Source of the DNA: Acidobacteriota bacterium
GTDB lineage: Bacteria; Acidobacteriota; Vicinamibacteria; Vicinamibacterales; UBA2999
Reading direction: 5' to 3'
NCBI GenBank assembly: GCA_016871195.1
Contig: VFZN01000003.1
Location: 127,902 to 191,901 of the forward strand
Length of the DNA stretch: 64,000 bases
Part shown: positions 16,425-25,532 of the stretch, one piece after another
Layout of the letters: each line of letters starts with the position of its first letter
Numbering within the stretch: the stretch's first letter is position 1
The notes under the pieces: model-generated
The model's database searches: none
Told to the model about the DNA's origin: nothing
Seen by the model: the letters and a program-made list of their open reading frames with translations, nothing else
Translations under genes and position numbers: made by a program

Positions 16425-18311
16425 CTACGACGGCAGGTGCGCCGTGCACCAGTGCTCGAGCACCATCAGCGGAAACAGCGTGTGCGCATGGTTCTCACGG
16501 CCGGCGACGTGCGCATCGACGAGCCGCGCCACCTCGGCAGGCTCGAACCACCCGCGCGCCGCGACGCGTTCGGGGGCGAGCAGTTCGCGCATCAGCGGCT
16601 GCAGGTCGCGGCGCAGCCAGTTCTTCATGGGAATGCTGAAGCCCTGCTTGCGCCGGGTCAGGATGGTCTCGGGCAGCAGGCCACGCATGGCCTGCTTCAG
16701 CACCCACTTGCGTTCGCCGTTCCTGATCTTCAGGTGCCCCGGCATCGAGAACGCCAGTTCCATCACGTCGGCGTCGAGGAACGGGGCCCGGGTTTCGAGA
16801 GAGGTCGCCATCGACATCCGGTCGACCTTCACGAGAATGTCATCAGGCAGATACACACAGAGGTCCGCATACAGCTGCCGGTTCAGCACATCGTCATCGG
16901 ACCAGCGGGCCAGGGCCTCGTGTACCGGGGCATACACGTCGCTGCTCCGCAGCGCCTCGCGAAGCGCCGGTCGATACAGACGCGCGCGACTGGCCACCGT
17001 CTGATACGTCATCCAGCGATAGTGACCGAGTGCCGCCGGCGCCGATACCGCACCTGCGGAAAACCGCTTGAGGCTGTTGACCAGACCCTTCTTCTGCTCG
17101 GATGGCCGCAGCTGCGCCAGCACGGCATCGGCCAGGGGCAGCAGTGCAGGCCCCAGCCAGCCCAGCCGCGCCCAGGCGGCCTGAGCTTCGTAGGCATCGT
17201 AGCCGCCAAACAGCTCGTCGCCCCCGTCGCCGCTGAGGGCCACGGTCACCTGCTCGCGAGCTAGTGACGACACCATGTAGGTGGGAAACAGCGACACATC
17301 CGCGAACGGCTCGTCGAGGTGCCTCACCAGCCGATCGAACAGCGGACGAAGACCGGGCGTGACCGTGCGCTCGCGGTGATGCGTGCGAAAGGCCACGGCC
17401 ACTTCCCTCGCAAACGCCAGCTCGTTATAGCTGCCATCGTCAAAGCCCATACTGAAGGTGTTGATGGGCTGGGCCGAGGACTGACTCATCAGCGCGACGA
17501 GGGCACTGGAATCGATGCCGCCCGAGAGAAAGGCCCCGAGGGGCACATCGGCCATCATCTGGCCGTCAACGGCGGCCGACAGTGTTGCGCGCAGGGCGTC
17601 GATGGCCTCGCGATCGGTAAACGTGCGCGGGGTCACCTGCGCCGCATCCCAGTAGCGCGTGACGGCGGTGCGCCCCTGCGACCACACCAGCACACTGGCC
17701 GGAGGCAGTTTCGAAATGCCCTGCAGGATCGTGCGCGGGGCGATCACATACTCGTAGGTCAGGAATTGATCGAGGGCCTCAATATCGATGCGGCGCTCGA
17801 CATCGGGACACGACAGCAGGGCCTTCAGCTCCGAGGCAAACCGGATGGCTCCGGCCGTCTCGGTCCAGTAGAGCGGCTTCTCACCGGCGCGATCACGGGC
17901 AATGACGAGTTCGTGGCGTGAACTGTCCCACAACGCCAGGGCAAACATCCCGCGCACGCGGCGCAGCACATCGAGGCCCCAGGCCTCGTATCCGTGCACC
18001 AGGACTTCGATGTCAGACTGCGAACGGAACACGTGGCCGGCGGCCTGCAGCTCGTGCCGGAGACTGCGGTGATTGTAAATTTCTCCGTTGGCAACCAGAT
18101 GCAGGGTGCCTCTTTCGTTGGAAAAGGGCTGCTGCCCGCCTGCCAAATCGACGATAGCGAGGCGGCGCATGGCGAGGCCGGCGGCCCCTACCACGATGTG
18201 TCCCTCGTCGTCTGGCCCCCGGTGCACCAGGGTGCGGACCATCCGGGTGAGCACGCCGATGTCGGCGGGATCAGATGACTCTCGATTGACGAATCCTGCA
18301 ATCCCGCACAT
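16425..18311 (-). CDS. asnB: Asparagine synthase (glutamine-hydrolysing)
   Basis: A 628-residue AsnB-type amidotransferase. Cys2 in MCGIAGF is the N-terminal nucleophile of the glutaminase domain, supported by RLAIVDLAGGQQPF and NGEIYN. The C-terminal synthetase domain has the pyrophosphate loop LSGGIDSSALVAL and SGDGGDELFGGYDAY. It makes asparagine from aspartate and glutamine, but paralogues in polysaccharide loci often amidate sugars or peptides. It begins 6 bases after the acyltransferase and is the last gene of a GT2-acyltransferase-AsnB operon, which favours a glycan-linked role. Confidence 0.9.
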   Translation of the reverse strand: MCGIAGFVNRESSDPADIGVLTRMVRTLVHRGPDDEGHIVVGAAGLAMRRLAIVDLAGGQQPFSNERGTLHLVANGEIYNHRSLRHELQAAGHVFRSQSDIEVLVHGYEAWGLDVLRRVRGMFALALWDSSRHELVIARDRAGEKPLYWTETAGAIRFASELKALLSCPDVERRIDIEALDQFLTYEYVIAPRTILQGISKLPPASVLVWSQGRTAVTRYWDAAQVTPRTFTDREAIDALRATLSAAVDGQMMADVPLGAFLSGGIDSSALVALMSQSSAQPINTFSMGFDDGSYNELAFAREVAVAFRTHHRERTVTPGLRPLFDRLVRHLDEPFADVSLFPTYMVSSLAREQVTVALSGDGGDELFGGYDAYEAQAAWARLGWLGPALLPLADAVLAQLRPSEQKKGLVNSLKRFSAGAVSAPAALGHYRWMTYQTVASRARLYRPALREALRSSDVYAPVHEALARWSDDDVLNRQLYADLCVYLPDDILVKVDRMSMATSLETRAPFLDADVMELAFSMPGHLKIRNGERKWVLKQAMRGLLPETILTRRKQGFSIPMKNWLRRDLQPLMRELLAPERVAARGWFEPAEVARLVDAHVAGRENHAHTLFPLMVLEHWCTAHLPS

Positions 18312-18317
18312 GCCGAA

Positions 18318-19088
18318 TCACCCCTGGGGCGTGCGGCGGTCGCGCTGCACTTTCGCCGGAATGCCTGTCGCGATGGCGTAGTCGGGTACGGTGCCCACGA
18401 CCACGGCGCCGGCGCCGATGATGGCATCGCGGCCGATCGCCGAGCCGTCCGTCACCACCACATGTGTGCCCAGCCACACGCCGTCGCCCACGTCGATGCC
18501 GCGCGCGGTGCGGCCCTGGTCAAGCACCGGGATGTCGATGCGGTCATACAGATGGTCGCCGCCCACGAGATATGTGTAGGCCGCCATCAGGATGCTCTTC
18601 CCCACCGTGACGCGCGAGGCCGAGAAGATTTCGCAGTTGAATCCGATGTTGGCGTGATCGCCAATGACGATGTCGCCATTCTTGCAGCTGAGGATGGTGT
18701 TGCGCCCGACAAACACGCGGTTGCCGATCGCGATGCCCCGGTTGTCTGTGCCCTTCGCATCGAGACAGCACTGGTCGTCGATGACCACGTTGTCGCCAAT
18801 GTGAATCTTGTGGGGATGCCTGAGCGTGACGTGCTGGCCAAAGACCACGTTGCGACCGACACGCCCCAGCACCAGCGGATAGAGCTTCGATCGCAGCAGC
18901 AGACCCAGCGCCCCAGGCACCGTGCTGGCCAGCAGCATCACGAGTTCGAAGCGGATGAGCGGCCACCAGCCAGGCTGGCCGATCACCAGTTCGCGATATT
19001 TGTCGGCACTCGACCGGCGCTCGTTGAACAGCTCGCGCTGAATCACCGTGATGCGCGGGTCGTGCTGACGGGGCGCACCCGAGGCCAT
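18318..19088 (-). CDS. Left-handed beta-helix (hexapeptide) acyltransferase
   Basis: A 256-residue acyltransferase from the ATG at 19088, which overlaps the GT2 stop codon (ATGA). An open frame upstream runs antisense-like through the GT2 gene and is not used. The middle carries repeated hexapeptides such as IHIGDNVVID, IAIGNRVFVG and IVIGDHANIG, ending in IGAGAVVVGTVPDYAIATGIPAKV. The family transfers acetyl or succinyl groups to sugars. It probably O- or N-acylates the glycan made by the surrounding transferases. Confidence 0.87.
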   Translation of the reverse strand: MASGAPRQHDPRITVIQRELFNERRSSADKYRELVIGQPGWWPLIRFELVMLLASTVPGALGLLLRSKLYPLVLGRVGRNVVFGQHVTLRHPHKIHIGDNVVIDDQCCLDAKGTDNRGIAIGNRVFVGRNTILSCKNGDIVIGDHANIGFNCEIFSASRVTVGKSILMAAYTYLVGGDHLYDRIDIPVLDQGRTARGIDVGDGVWLGTHVVVTDGSAIGRDAIIGAGAVVVGTVPDYAIATGIPAKVQRDRRTPQG

Positions 19089-20062
19089 CAGCGTCCGTCC
19101 GTGGCGGTCGCCGTCACCGCATCGCGCACTTCGCGGATGACGTAGGTCGGCTTGTCCTGCGATTCGTAGTAGGTGCGCGCCAGCAACTCGGCCAGCAGGC
19201 CGAAGGTCACCAACTGCACACCGATGAAGAGCAGCATCACGCCCAGCAGCAGCAGCGGCCGGTCGCCAATCGACTGCCCAGCAAACAGGCGCACATACCC
19301 CAGCCAGCCCGTGATGCCCGCACCCAGCGCGAGGGCCACCAGCCCCAGCAGCCCGAAGATCTGCAGCGGGCGCGTCGAGTAGTTGAGCAGGAACTTCACC
19401 GTGGCCAGGTCGAGCACCACCCGCACCGCGCGGCCAAGGCCGTACTTGGACGTGCCGGCCTGCCGCGCCCGATGGTTCACCACCACTTCGTCGATCGACA
19501 CACCGAGCTGACTGGCGATCGCCGGCAGGAAGCGGTGCATTTCGCCGTAGAGCCGCAAGGGCTTGATGACTTCGGCCCTGAATACCTTCAGCGAGCAGCC
19601 ATAATCGTGCAGGGCAACGCCCGTGGCACGCGAGATGATGCTGTTGGCAATGATCGACGGCAGGCGACGGGTGATGAACGTGTCCTTCCGGTCCTTCCGC
19701 CATCCGCACACGATGTCGTGCCCCGCCTCGATGCGCACCACCATCCGGGGAATGTCGCGCGGATCGTTCTGCAGGTCGCCGTCAGAGAGCACGATAAGCC
19801 GCCCCCGGGCGTGCGCGATGCCGGCCGCAAACGCCGCCGTCTGGCCAAAGTTGCGCCGGAACCGGATCACCCGCAGCCGCGGGTCACTCGCCTGCGCGGC
19901 CGACAACTGCGCGAACGTATCGTCGCGGCTGCCATCGTCCACAATGACAAGTTCGTAGGGACGCGCGTAGGCCCCCAGCACCTCGGTGAGCTCATCGTAG
20001 AGCCGCCGGACGTTGGGCGATTCGTTGAAGACGGGGATTACGACAGAAAGCTCGGGCGTCAT
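19088..20062 (-). CDS. GT2 polyprenyl-phosphate sugar transferase (GtrB/ArnC/DPM-like)
   Basis: A 324-residue inverting glycosyltransferase. The N-terminal GT-A domain has SVVIPVFNES, VIVDDGSRDDT, RNFGQTAAFAAGI and the metal-binding VLSDGDLQNDP. Two membrane helices follow (about residues 230-290). This layout is that of enzymes that load a sugar onto undecaprenyl or dolichyl phosphate, providing a lipid-linked donor for periplasmic GT-C enzymes. The divergent gene at 20094 encodes a candidate user of that donor. A minus-strand TATAAT at 20086-20081 lies 18 bases upstream of its ATG. Confidence 0.9.
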   Translation of the reverse strand: MTPELSVVIPVFNESPNVRRLYDELTEVLGAYARPYELVIVDDGSRDDTFAQLSAAQASDPRLRVIRFRRNFGQTAAFAAGIAHARGRLIVLSDGDLQNDPRDIPRMVVRIEAGHDIVCGWRKDRKDTFITRRLPSIIANSIISRATGVALHDYGCSLKVFRAEVIKPLRLYGEMHRFLPAIASQLGVSIDEVVVNHRARQAGTSKYGLGRAVRVVLDLATVKFLLNYSTRPLQIFGLLGLVALALGAGITGWLGYVRLFAGQSIGDRPLLLLGVMLLFIGVQLVTFGLLAELLARTYYESQDKPTYVIREVRDAVTATATDGR

Positions 20063-20080
20063 CGAGCGGACAATTCGGCG

Positions 20081-20088
20081 ATTATATA
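20081..20088. promoter_or_regulatory. Divergent AT-rich promoter core
   Basis: ATTATATA gives TATAAT on the minus strand (20086-20081, 18 bases before the GT2 start) and a weaker TATATA on the plus strand (20083-20088, 5 bases before GTG at 20094). The minus-strand assignment is the stronger of the two. Confidence 0.45.
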
Positions 20089-20093
20089 CCCGC

Positions 20094-21596
20094 GTGTTCT
20101 TTTCCGACCGACTATCCCGGGTGCTTGGCGGCCTCGCCGGCCTCGCCGGCCTGTTCAGCCTGCGCCACTATCTCGCGGCGCACCTCACCCTTGCACACTA
20201 TGACGCCAAGGCGCATCTGGTCGTGGCCCGGCGTGTGCTCGACAGCCTAACGCCCGGCGCCGACCAGATTGGTGCCGTGTGGTTGCCCCTGCCGCACGTG
20301 CTGCAGGTGTTGCCCGTGCAGGTCGACTGGAACTATCGCACCGGGGCCACGGCCATTGCCGTCTCGCTCTTGTCGCTCGTGCTGTCCGCTGCCGCTGCGT
20401 CTGCCACGGTGCGCCATCTGACGGGCTCGATGACCGGCGCCATGGCGGCTGCGGTGCTCCTGGTGTGGAACGCCAACCTGCTCTACCTGCACGCCACGCC
20501 GATGACCGAGCCGCTGCTCTTTGCCACGGTGATGATGGCGGCGTGGCACCTGACCGTCTGGGCCACGGGCGACACCGGGGCACATCCCCGGGCAGCCGGG
20601 GCGTGGATGGTGGCGGCGTGCCTCACGCGGTATGAAGCCTGGCCGGTCACCGGGGCACTGGTGACCGCCGCCGTCTACGCACGCTGGCGCCGGGGCGACC
20701 CGCTCTCGCAGGCGCTGTGGTCGTTCGCATCGCTCGCGGCGTATCCCATCGGCACGGCCCTGCTCTTCGCCTGCTGGAGCCGCTACAGCATCGGCGAGTG
20801 GTTTGTGACTGGAGGCTTCTATGTGCCGGATGCCACCCTGCAGGGGCAGCCTGCGGTCGTGGCCCACAAGATCAGGGAAGGCACCGAGCAATTGTCGAGC
20901 GCGTGGTTCGTACAGGTGGCCCTGGTCAGCGCGGCATTGGTGGGGCTGACAGGCCTGCTCAGCCGTACACGCGCGGCCCTGCTGGTGCCGCTGGGACTTG
21001 CCGCGGCGGTGCTGCTGCCACTCTCGGCCTATCTGTCGGGGCATCCGTTCCGCATGCGCTACGAGCTGCCCCTCGTGGTGGCGGGTGCCGTGGTCACGGG
21101 GCTGGCCGTGGGTCTGCTCCGCTGGGCGGCACCTGTCGCAGCGACGATGCTCATCGCCGCCACCCTGTGGACCACGACCCCATTCGCGCCTGACGCGCCG
21201 ATGGTGCGCGAGGCCCAGCTCGATCGCCCGAACGGTGAGGCCCGACGCACGGTGACCGCCTGTCTGGCGCGCGACTATCGCGGAGACATCATCTTTGCCA
21301 GCATGGGTTCACTGGCGCACTACATGCATGAGCTATCGCAGATCAGCCTGAGCATCCGCGACTTCCTGCACGAGGGCAATCATCCCATGTGGGACGATGC
21401 CATTGTGAATGGCGGGGCCCCGTATGCGGGCTGGATGCTCGTGGAAGAAGTGGCCGAGGGCGGCGACGTCATCGCCGCCCGCATGCGCGAGACGCCCGTC
21501 TTCGCTGCACGTTACACGCGCGTGTGCGAAGGCGGCAATGTGGCGCTTTACCGCCGCACCGAGGTGATGACGGCCAGCATCGCGTCGTGGAGGTGA
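20094..21596 (+). CDS. Multi-pass membrane glycosyltransferase, GT39/ArnT-like
   Basis: A membrane protein of about 500 residues with roughly ten hydrophobic helices and a short soluble C-terminus. The first periplasmic loop contains HYDAKAHLVVARRVLDS, an acidic motif typical of GT-C enzymes that use polyprenyl-phosphate sugars. GTG at 20094 is the best start after the promoter; GTG at 20118 is an alternative, and the longer open frame overlaps the divergent GT2 gene. Its partner may be the adjacent GT2. The last 49 bases overlap the 3' end of the convergent phosphatase gene. Confidence 0.72.
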   Translation: MFFSDRLSRVLGGLAGLAGLFSLRHYLAAHLTLAHYDAKAHLVVARRVLDSLTPGADQIGAVWLPLPHVLQVLPVQVDWNYRTGATAIAVSLLSLVLSAAAASATVRHLTGSMTGAMAAAVLLVWNANLLYLHATPMTEPLLFATVMMAAWHLTVWATGDTGAHPRAAGAWMVAACLTRYEAWPVTGALVTAAVYARWRRGDPLSQALWSFASLAAYPIGTALLFACWSRYSIGEWFVTGGFYVPDATLQGQPAVVAHKIREGTEQLSSAWFVQVALVSAALVGLTGLLSRTRAALLVPLGLAAAVLLPLSAYLSGHPFRMRYELPLVVAGAVVTGLAVGLLRWAAPVAATMLIAATLWTTTPFAPDAPMVREAQLDRPNGEARRTVTACLARDYRGDIIFASMGSLAHYMHELSQISLSIRDFLHEGNHPMWDDAIVNGGAPYAGWMLVEEVAEGGDVIAARMRETPVFAARYTRVCEGGNVALYRRTEVMTASIASWR

Positions 21597-22333
21597 GCGT
21601 TCGAGGCGAGGATGTGCCCTTCATCAGGCATCCAGGGGCCACCATCCATGCCGGTGACGCGGCCTCCGGCTTCTTCCACAATCAGCGCAGCGGCCATCGT
21701 GTCCCACGGATTCAGCGCCTCTTCCCAGAACGCATCCATGCGGCCAGCCGCCACCCAGCACAGGTCGACGGCGGCTGACCCGAAGCGGCGCACCGCGCGG
21801 GCGCGGCGCATGAAGGCGCCGAACAGCTCAAGGTAGCGCTCGGGGTCGTCATGCACGGCGTAGGGAAAGCCCGTGACGAGCATCGCATCGATCATCGTGT
21901 CGGTGTGCGACACGCGCAGCGGCTGGCCATTGAGCCAGGCACCGACGCCACGCTCGGCCGTGAACAGCTCCTGACGGTTGGCATCGAAGACCGCAGAGAC
22001 CGCCGCCTGTCCGTCAATCTCGAGGGCCAGTGCCGCACAGAAAATCGGCACACCGTGGGCAAAATTGGTCGTGCCGTCGAGCGGGTCGAACACCCACCGA
22101 TAGCGTGACGCCGAACGCTCGCCGCCCATCTCCTCGGCGAGGATATCGTGTCCGGGAAAGCGCGCCGACAGCATCGCGCGAATCTCCTGCTCGACCTGCA
22201 CATCAACCTCGGTGACCAGATCGATGGCGCCCTTCTTGTCGATGCGCACCCCCGAGCGGAACTTCGACATGTGAATGTCACCGGCGCGAATGACAGCTTC
22301 GACCGCCGTCGCCAGGAATGCAGGATCGTGCAT
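21548..22333 (-). CDS. suhB: Inositol monophosphatase family protein
   Basis: A 261-residue Mg-dependent phosphatase. The metal-binding motifs are ILAEEMGGE, WVFDPLDGTTNFAHG and the C-terminal WDTMAAALIVEEAGG, the two signatures of the inositol monophosphatase family. SuhB-like members hydrolyse inositol-1-phosphate and related sugar phosphates. It follows the RsbW-like gene by 11 bases, so the two are probably cotranscribed. Its end overlaps the convergent membrane glycosyltransferase gene by 49 bases. Confidence 0.92.
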   Translation of the reverse strand: MHDPAFLATAVEAVIRAGDIHMSKFRSGVRIDKKGAIDLVTEVDVQVEQEIRAMLSARFPGHDILAEEMGGERSASRYRWVFDPLDGTTNFAHGVPIFCAALALEIDGQAAVSAVFDANRQELFTAERGVGAWLNGQPLRVSHTDTMIDAMLVTGFPYAVHDDPERYLELFGAFMRRARAVRRFGSAAVDLCWVAAGRMDAFWEEALNPWDTMAAALIVEEAGGRVTGMDGGPWMPDEGHILASNAHLHDAMLAVITSVRR

Positions 22334-22344
22334 GACGCTCGCTT

Positions 22345-22773
22345 TCAGTGCACAGGCTTCTTGTAGAGCCTGACCAGAGTGCCGCCGCCGGGGCGGGGAG
22401 AAATGTCGACCTCGTCCATGTAGGCCCGCATGAACAGCAGCCCGCGGCCACTGCCCTTCATCAGGTTTTCGGGGGCCAGGGGATCGGCGATGGCCTCGGG
22501 ATCAAATCCACTGCCTTCATCGCTGACCGTCACCGAGAGGCCCTCGGTCGCAGAGCCCCGCCACTCGACGGTCACCTGCCGCATGACGTCCTGACGGTTG
22601 CCGTGCCTGATGGCATTGATCACGGTTTCGCGGATGGCCACACCGACATCGTAGCGCTGGTCGTCGGTGAGACCGGCCTGACGGCCGACCGCGTCGCTCA
22701 TCTCCTGCACGAGGTCAAGCAGGCGGAAGGTGCTGCCGAACTGCAGGCGCACCAGACACGGTGTGTCAGACAC
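22345..22773 (-). CDS. RsbW/SpoIIAB-like ATP-binding regulatory kinase
   Basis: A 142-residue single-domain protein of the HATPase_c_2 family. The N box is AIRETVINAIRHGN, followed by VTVSDEGSGFDPE and GSGRGLLFMRAYMDEV as ATP-lid motifs. Such proteins are anti-sigma factors or serine kinases of partner-switching systems, phosphorylating an STAS-domain antagonist. No STAS protein or sigma factor is visible nearby, so the partner is elsewhere. The start is GTG, 53 bases from the divergent aroA. Confidence 0.88.
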   Translation of the reverse strand: MSDTPCLVRLQFGSTFRLLDLVQEMSDAVGRQAGLTDDQRYDVGVAIRETVINAIRHGNRQDVMRQVTVEWRGSATEGLSVTVSDEGSGFDPEAIADPLAPENLMKGSGRGLLFMRAYMDEVDISPRPGGGTLVRLYKKPVH

Positions 22774-22814
22774 GATGCCTTGGTACTACGGAGCTTCACG
22801 CGGGGTCAAGTTGC

Positions 22815-22820
22815 TATAGT
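22815..22820 (+). promoter_or_regulatory. -10 element (TATAGT) of the aro operon
   Basis: TATAGT ends 6 bases before the GTG start of aroA at 22827. No ribosome binding site fits between, so a leaderless transcript is inferred for aroA-aroK-phosphodiesterase. Confidence 0.55.
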
Positions 22821-22826
22821 GTTCGC

Positions 22827-24107
22827 GTGCCTGTTGTGATTACCCCGGCCCGTACCGTGTGCGGCCGCATGACTGTCCCCGGTGACAAGTCGATTTCCCA
22901 TCGCTACGCGATGCTCGCCGCCCTTGCAGACGGCGCATCGACGCTTACGAACTACGCACCCGGCGCCGACTGTCAATCGACACTCTCGTGCCTCGAGGCC
23001 CTCGGTGTGCAGGTCGAGCGCCCCGGCCCTGGCCGCGTCACCATCAGCGGGCGTGGCCTCGGCGGGCTGCGTGCCCCCACAGGGCCGGTCAACTGCGGCA
23101 ATTCGGGCACGACCATGCGCCTCCTGTCAGGCCTGCTGGCGGCACACCCGTTCGTCACCACGTTGATCGGCGACGCCTCACTGACCGGCCGGCCCATGCG
23201 CCGCGTGATGGCGCCCCTCACCGAGATGGGCGCGCACATCGAGAGTGCCGAGGGAGGCCGGCCTCCACTGGTCGTGTCGGGAGGCGCTCTGCATCCGATT
23301 GCATTCGCGCCATCGACGCCCAGCGCCCAGGTCAAGAGCGCCGTGCTGCTAGCCGCCCTGCACACCGCAGGCACCACGACCGTCACCGAACCGGCCAGGA
23401 CGCGCGACCATACCGAGCGCGCACTGGCGGCCTTCGGCGTCACGGTTGTCTGCGAGGACCACACCGTGCGCCTCACCGGTCCCCAGCGCCTCACCGCCCG
23501 TGCCCTGCAGGTACCCGGCGACCTCTCCTCAGCAGCCTTTCCCGCGGCGGCGGCCGCCGCGCTGCCTGGATCAGAGGTCACCATCGACGCCGTGGGCCTC
23601 AATTCCACGCGCACGGCACTGCTCAATGTGCTGCGCCGCTTCGGGGCCGAGGTCGAGATGCATGTCGACACACGTGTGGCCGGCGAACCGATGGGGCGAA
23701 TCACGGTGCGGCACCAGCGCTACCAGCCGCTGACCATCACCCCGGCCGATGTGCCCGAACTCATCGACGAGTTGCCTGTGCTGGCCGCCATGGCCACCTT
23801 CGGCGGCGGCCTCACGGTCAGTGGCGCCGGCGAGTTGCGCGTGAAGGAGAGCGACCGCATTTCATCGCTGGTCGGAGGACTTCGCGCCCTCGGAGCCGAT
23901 GCCACCGAGGCACCCGATGGCTTCACCATCAGCCCCTTGCGCCAGTTGACCGGCGGTCGCGTCGATGCGCACGGCGACCATCGGCTAGCGATGGCCTTTG
24001 CGATTGCAGGCCTCGGGGCCTCGGGGCCCACCACCATCGACGGAGCAGATATCGTCGCCGTCTCCTATCCGGGCTTCTTTGCCGATCTGGAACGGCTGCG
24101 CGCATGA
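22827..24107 (+). CDS. aroA: 3-phosphoshikimate 1-carboxyvinyltransferase (EPSP synthase)
   Basis: A 426-residue EPSP synthase, the sixth step of the shikimate pathway: it joins shikimate-3-phosphate and phosphoenolpyruvate. Signatures are PGDKSISHRYAMLAALADG, NCGNSGTTMRLLSG, LRVKESDRISSL and DAHGDHRLAMAFAIAG. GTG at 22827 gives the expected family length and lies 6 bases after TATAGT; the longer frame has no support. The stop overlaps the aroK start (ATGA), so the two are translationally coupled. Confidence 0.96.
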   Translation: MPVVITPARTVCGRMTVPGDKSISHRYAMLAALADGASTLTNYAPGADCQSTLSCLEALGVQVERPGPGRVTISGRGLGGLRAPTGPVNCGNSGTTMRLLSGLLAAHPFVTTLIGDASLTGRPMRRVMAPLTEMGAHIESAEGGRPPLVVSGGALHPIAFAPSTPSAQVKSAVLLAALHTAGTTTVTEPARTRDHTERALAAFGVTVVCEDHTVRLTGPQRLTARALQVPGDLSSAAFPAAAAAALPGSEVTIDAVGLNSTRTALLNVLRRFGAEVEMHVDTRVAGEPMGRITVRHQRYQPLTITPADVPELIDELPVLAAMATFGGGLTVSGAGELRVKESDRISSLVGGLRALGADATEAPDGFTISPLRQLTGGRVDAHGDHRLAMAFAIAGLGASGPTTIDGADIVAVSYPGFFADLERLRA

Positions 24108-24604
24108 AAGCTGACAAGATCTATCTGGTCGGCTTCATGGGAGCCGGCAAGTCGACCGTCGCGCGCGCGCTGGCCAAGCGCCTCGACTGGCGCGTGGAAG
24201 ATATCGATGCCCAGATCGAGCAGCGCGAACGATCTGACATCTCAAGCATCTTCCGCACCAAGGGCGAGCCCTACTTTCGTGAGCTCGAACGTCAGTCGCT
24301 GCTCGATGCACGAGTTCTGCGAGGCACCGTCGTCGCCACCGGCGGAGGGACGTTTGTCGATGCCCGAAACCGCGACCTCATCCTGCAGGACGGCGTTGTG
24401 GTGTGGCTCGATGTGCCGTTCCGCACGGTGCTCGACCGGGTGCCCCTCGACGGACGACGTCCGCTCGCGGCCGACCGTGCCTCGCTCGAAGCCCTGTTCC
24501 AGCAGCGGCGCGCCTCGTATGCACTCGCGCACGTGCGCATCGACGCGTCGCGCGGCTCGGCTGAGACCCTCGCCGAACACATCCTCGACGCGCTGCCACG
24601 CTGA
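24104..24604 (+). CDS. aroK: Shikimate kinase
   Basis: A 166-residue P-loop kinase that phosphorylates shikimate, the step before AroA. It has the Walker A GFMGAGKSTVARALA, the shikimate-binding DIDAQIEQ region, F-R-x3-E in EPYFRELER, ATGGGTFVD and the lid RRPLAA. ATG at 24104 overlaps the aroA stop, and its own TGA overlaps the next ATG (TGATG), giving a compact three-gene operon. Confidence 0.95.
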   Translation: MKADKIYLVGFMGAGKSTVARALAKRLDWRVEDIDAQIEQRERSDISSIFRTKGEPYFRELERQSLLDARVLRGTVVATGGGTFVDARNRDLILQDGVVVWLDVPFRTVLDRVPLDGRRPLAADRASLEALFQQRRASYALAHVRIDASRGSAETLAEHILDALPR

Positions 24605-25347
24605 TGCGATATCTCATCCTCAGCGACGTGCATGGCAATCTCGAGGCCCTGCACGCGGTGCTCGCGCACGCGAACGACGCGGGCTGGGACCATCTCCTGG
24701 TCCTGGGTGACCTCATCGGCTATGGGGCCGACCCCAACGCCGTGGTCGTCACCATCCGCGACATCGCGCCCAGAGCGATCGTCCGCGGCAATCATGACAA
24801 GGTGGGCGCCGGGCTCGAACCTGCCGCCGGTTTCAATCCCTCAGCCCGCGCCGCCATCACATGGACCAGACACTCGCTGACACCAGAGGTGATGGACTGG
24901 CTCAGCGCCCTTCCCATGGGGCCGCTCACCGTCGACGATGTTTGTGTGATTTGTCACGGTGCGCCGTTCGACGAAGACGAGTATCTGGAAGACAACCGCG
25001 ACTTCCGGCGGGCCTCCACGCATGTCACCGCCCCCGTCTGTTTCTTCGGGCACACGCATGTGCCGGTGGCCTGGCAGGGCGCCAACGGCCAAACACGTCT
25101 GCTGTGGCCCAGCCGCGAGGCCGAGGCACAGGTAGTTGATGTCAGGACCGGCGGATGGCTGATCAATCCCGGTGCGGTGGGACAGCCCCGCGACGGCGAC
25201 GCACGGGCATCGTATGCGATCTTCGACGCCGCACGGGGTGAGGTCACGCTCGCGCGCGTGCCCTACGACGTGCAGACGGCACAGGAGAAGATTCGGCGCG
25301 CCGGGCTGCCTGAACGGTTGGCCCTCCGTCTGGCGTTAGGCCAGTAG
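24604..25347 (+). CDS. Metallophosphoesterase (YfcE/MJ0936-type)
   Basis: A 247-residue calcineurin-like phosphoesterase. The dinuclear metal ligands are visible in order: ILSDVHGN, LGDLIGYG, VRGNHDK, CHGAP and FFGHTHVPV, then the closing INPGAVGQPRDGD. Members act as phosphodiesterases or nucleotidases; the substrate here is unknown. The start codon overlaps the aroK stop. The end is 23 bases from the convergent small ORF of the Ccm operon. Confidence 0.9.
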   Translation: MRYLILSDVHGNLEALHAVLAHANDAGWDHLLVLGDLIGYGADPNAVVVTIRDIAPRAIVRGNHDKVGAGLEPAAGFNPSARAAITWTRHSLTPEVMDWLSALPMGPLTVDDVCVICHGAPFDEDEYLEDNRDFRRASTHVTAPVCFFGHTHVPVAWQGANGQTRLLWPSREAEAQVVDVRTGGWLINPGAVGQPRDGDARASYAIFDAARGEVTLARVPYDVQTAQEKIRRAGLPERLALRLALGQ

Positions 25348-25370
25348 AAAGCCGTGGACGGGCCCGCGGC

Positions 25371-25532
25371 TTACGCCTGAGGACGGCTGCTTCGCTGCTC
25401 GCGTCGTCGCAGCTCGGCGGCGAAGGCATCCTGCGCGGCTCGCGACCCGAGTACCCATCCGACGACGATGCCGACCAGCAGGATGAAGGGGATGTAGATG
25501 AAGTGTGCGGCGGATGGCAGGCCAATGTCCAC
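25371..25532 (-). CDS. Small membrane protein at the end of the ccm operon
   Basis: A 53-residue ORF starting with GTG at 25532, directly after the ccmD stop codon (25533-25535) with no gap, and ending TAA at 25373-25371. One membrane helix (FIYIPFILLVGIVVGWVLG) is followed by a charged tail, AAELRRREQR. Tight coupling and good codon use argue that it is real. It resembles CcmD in size and layout (one helix, basic tail), so it may be a second accessory subunit of the heme exporter. No named family was recognised. Confidence 0.62.
   Translation of the reverse strand: MDIGLPSAAHFIYIPFILLVGIVVGWVLGSRAAQDAFAAELRRREQRSSRPQA

Noticed and set aside
20127-20152. Repeated GCCTCGCCG units
   Set aside because: They encode a Leu-Ala-Gly repeat in a membrane helix of the glycosyltransferase; codon-level repetition, not a regulatory repeat.
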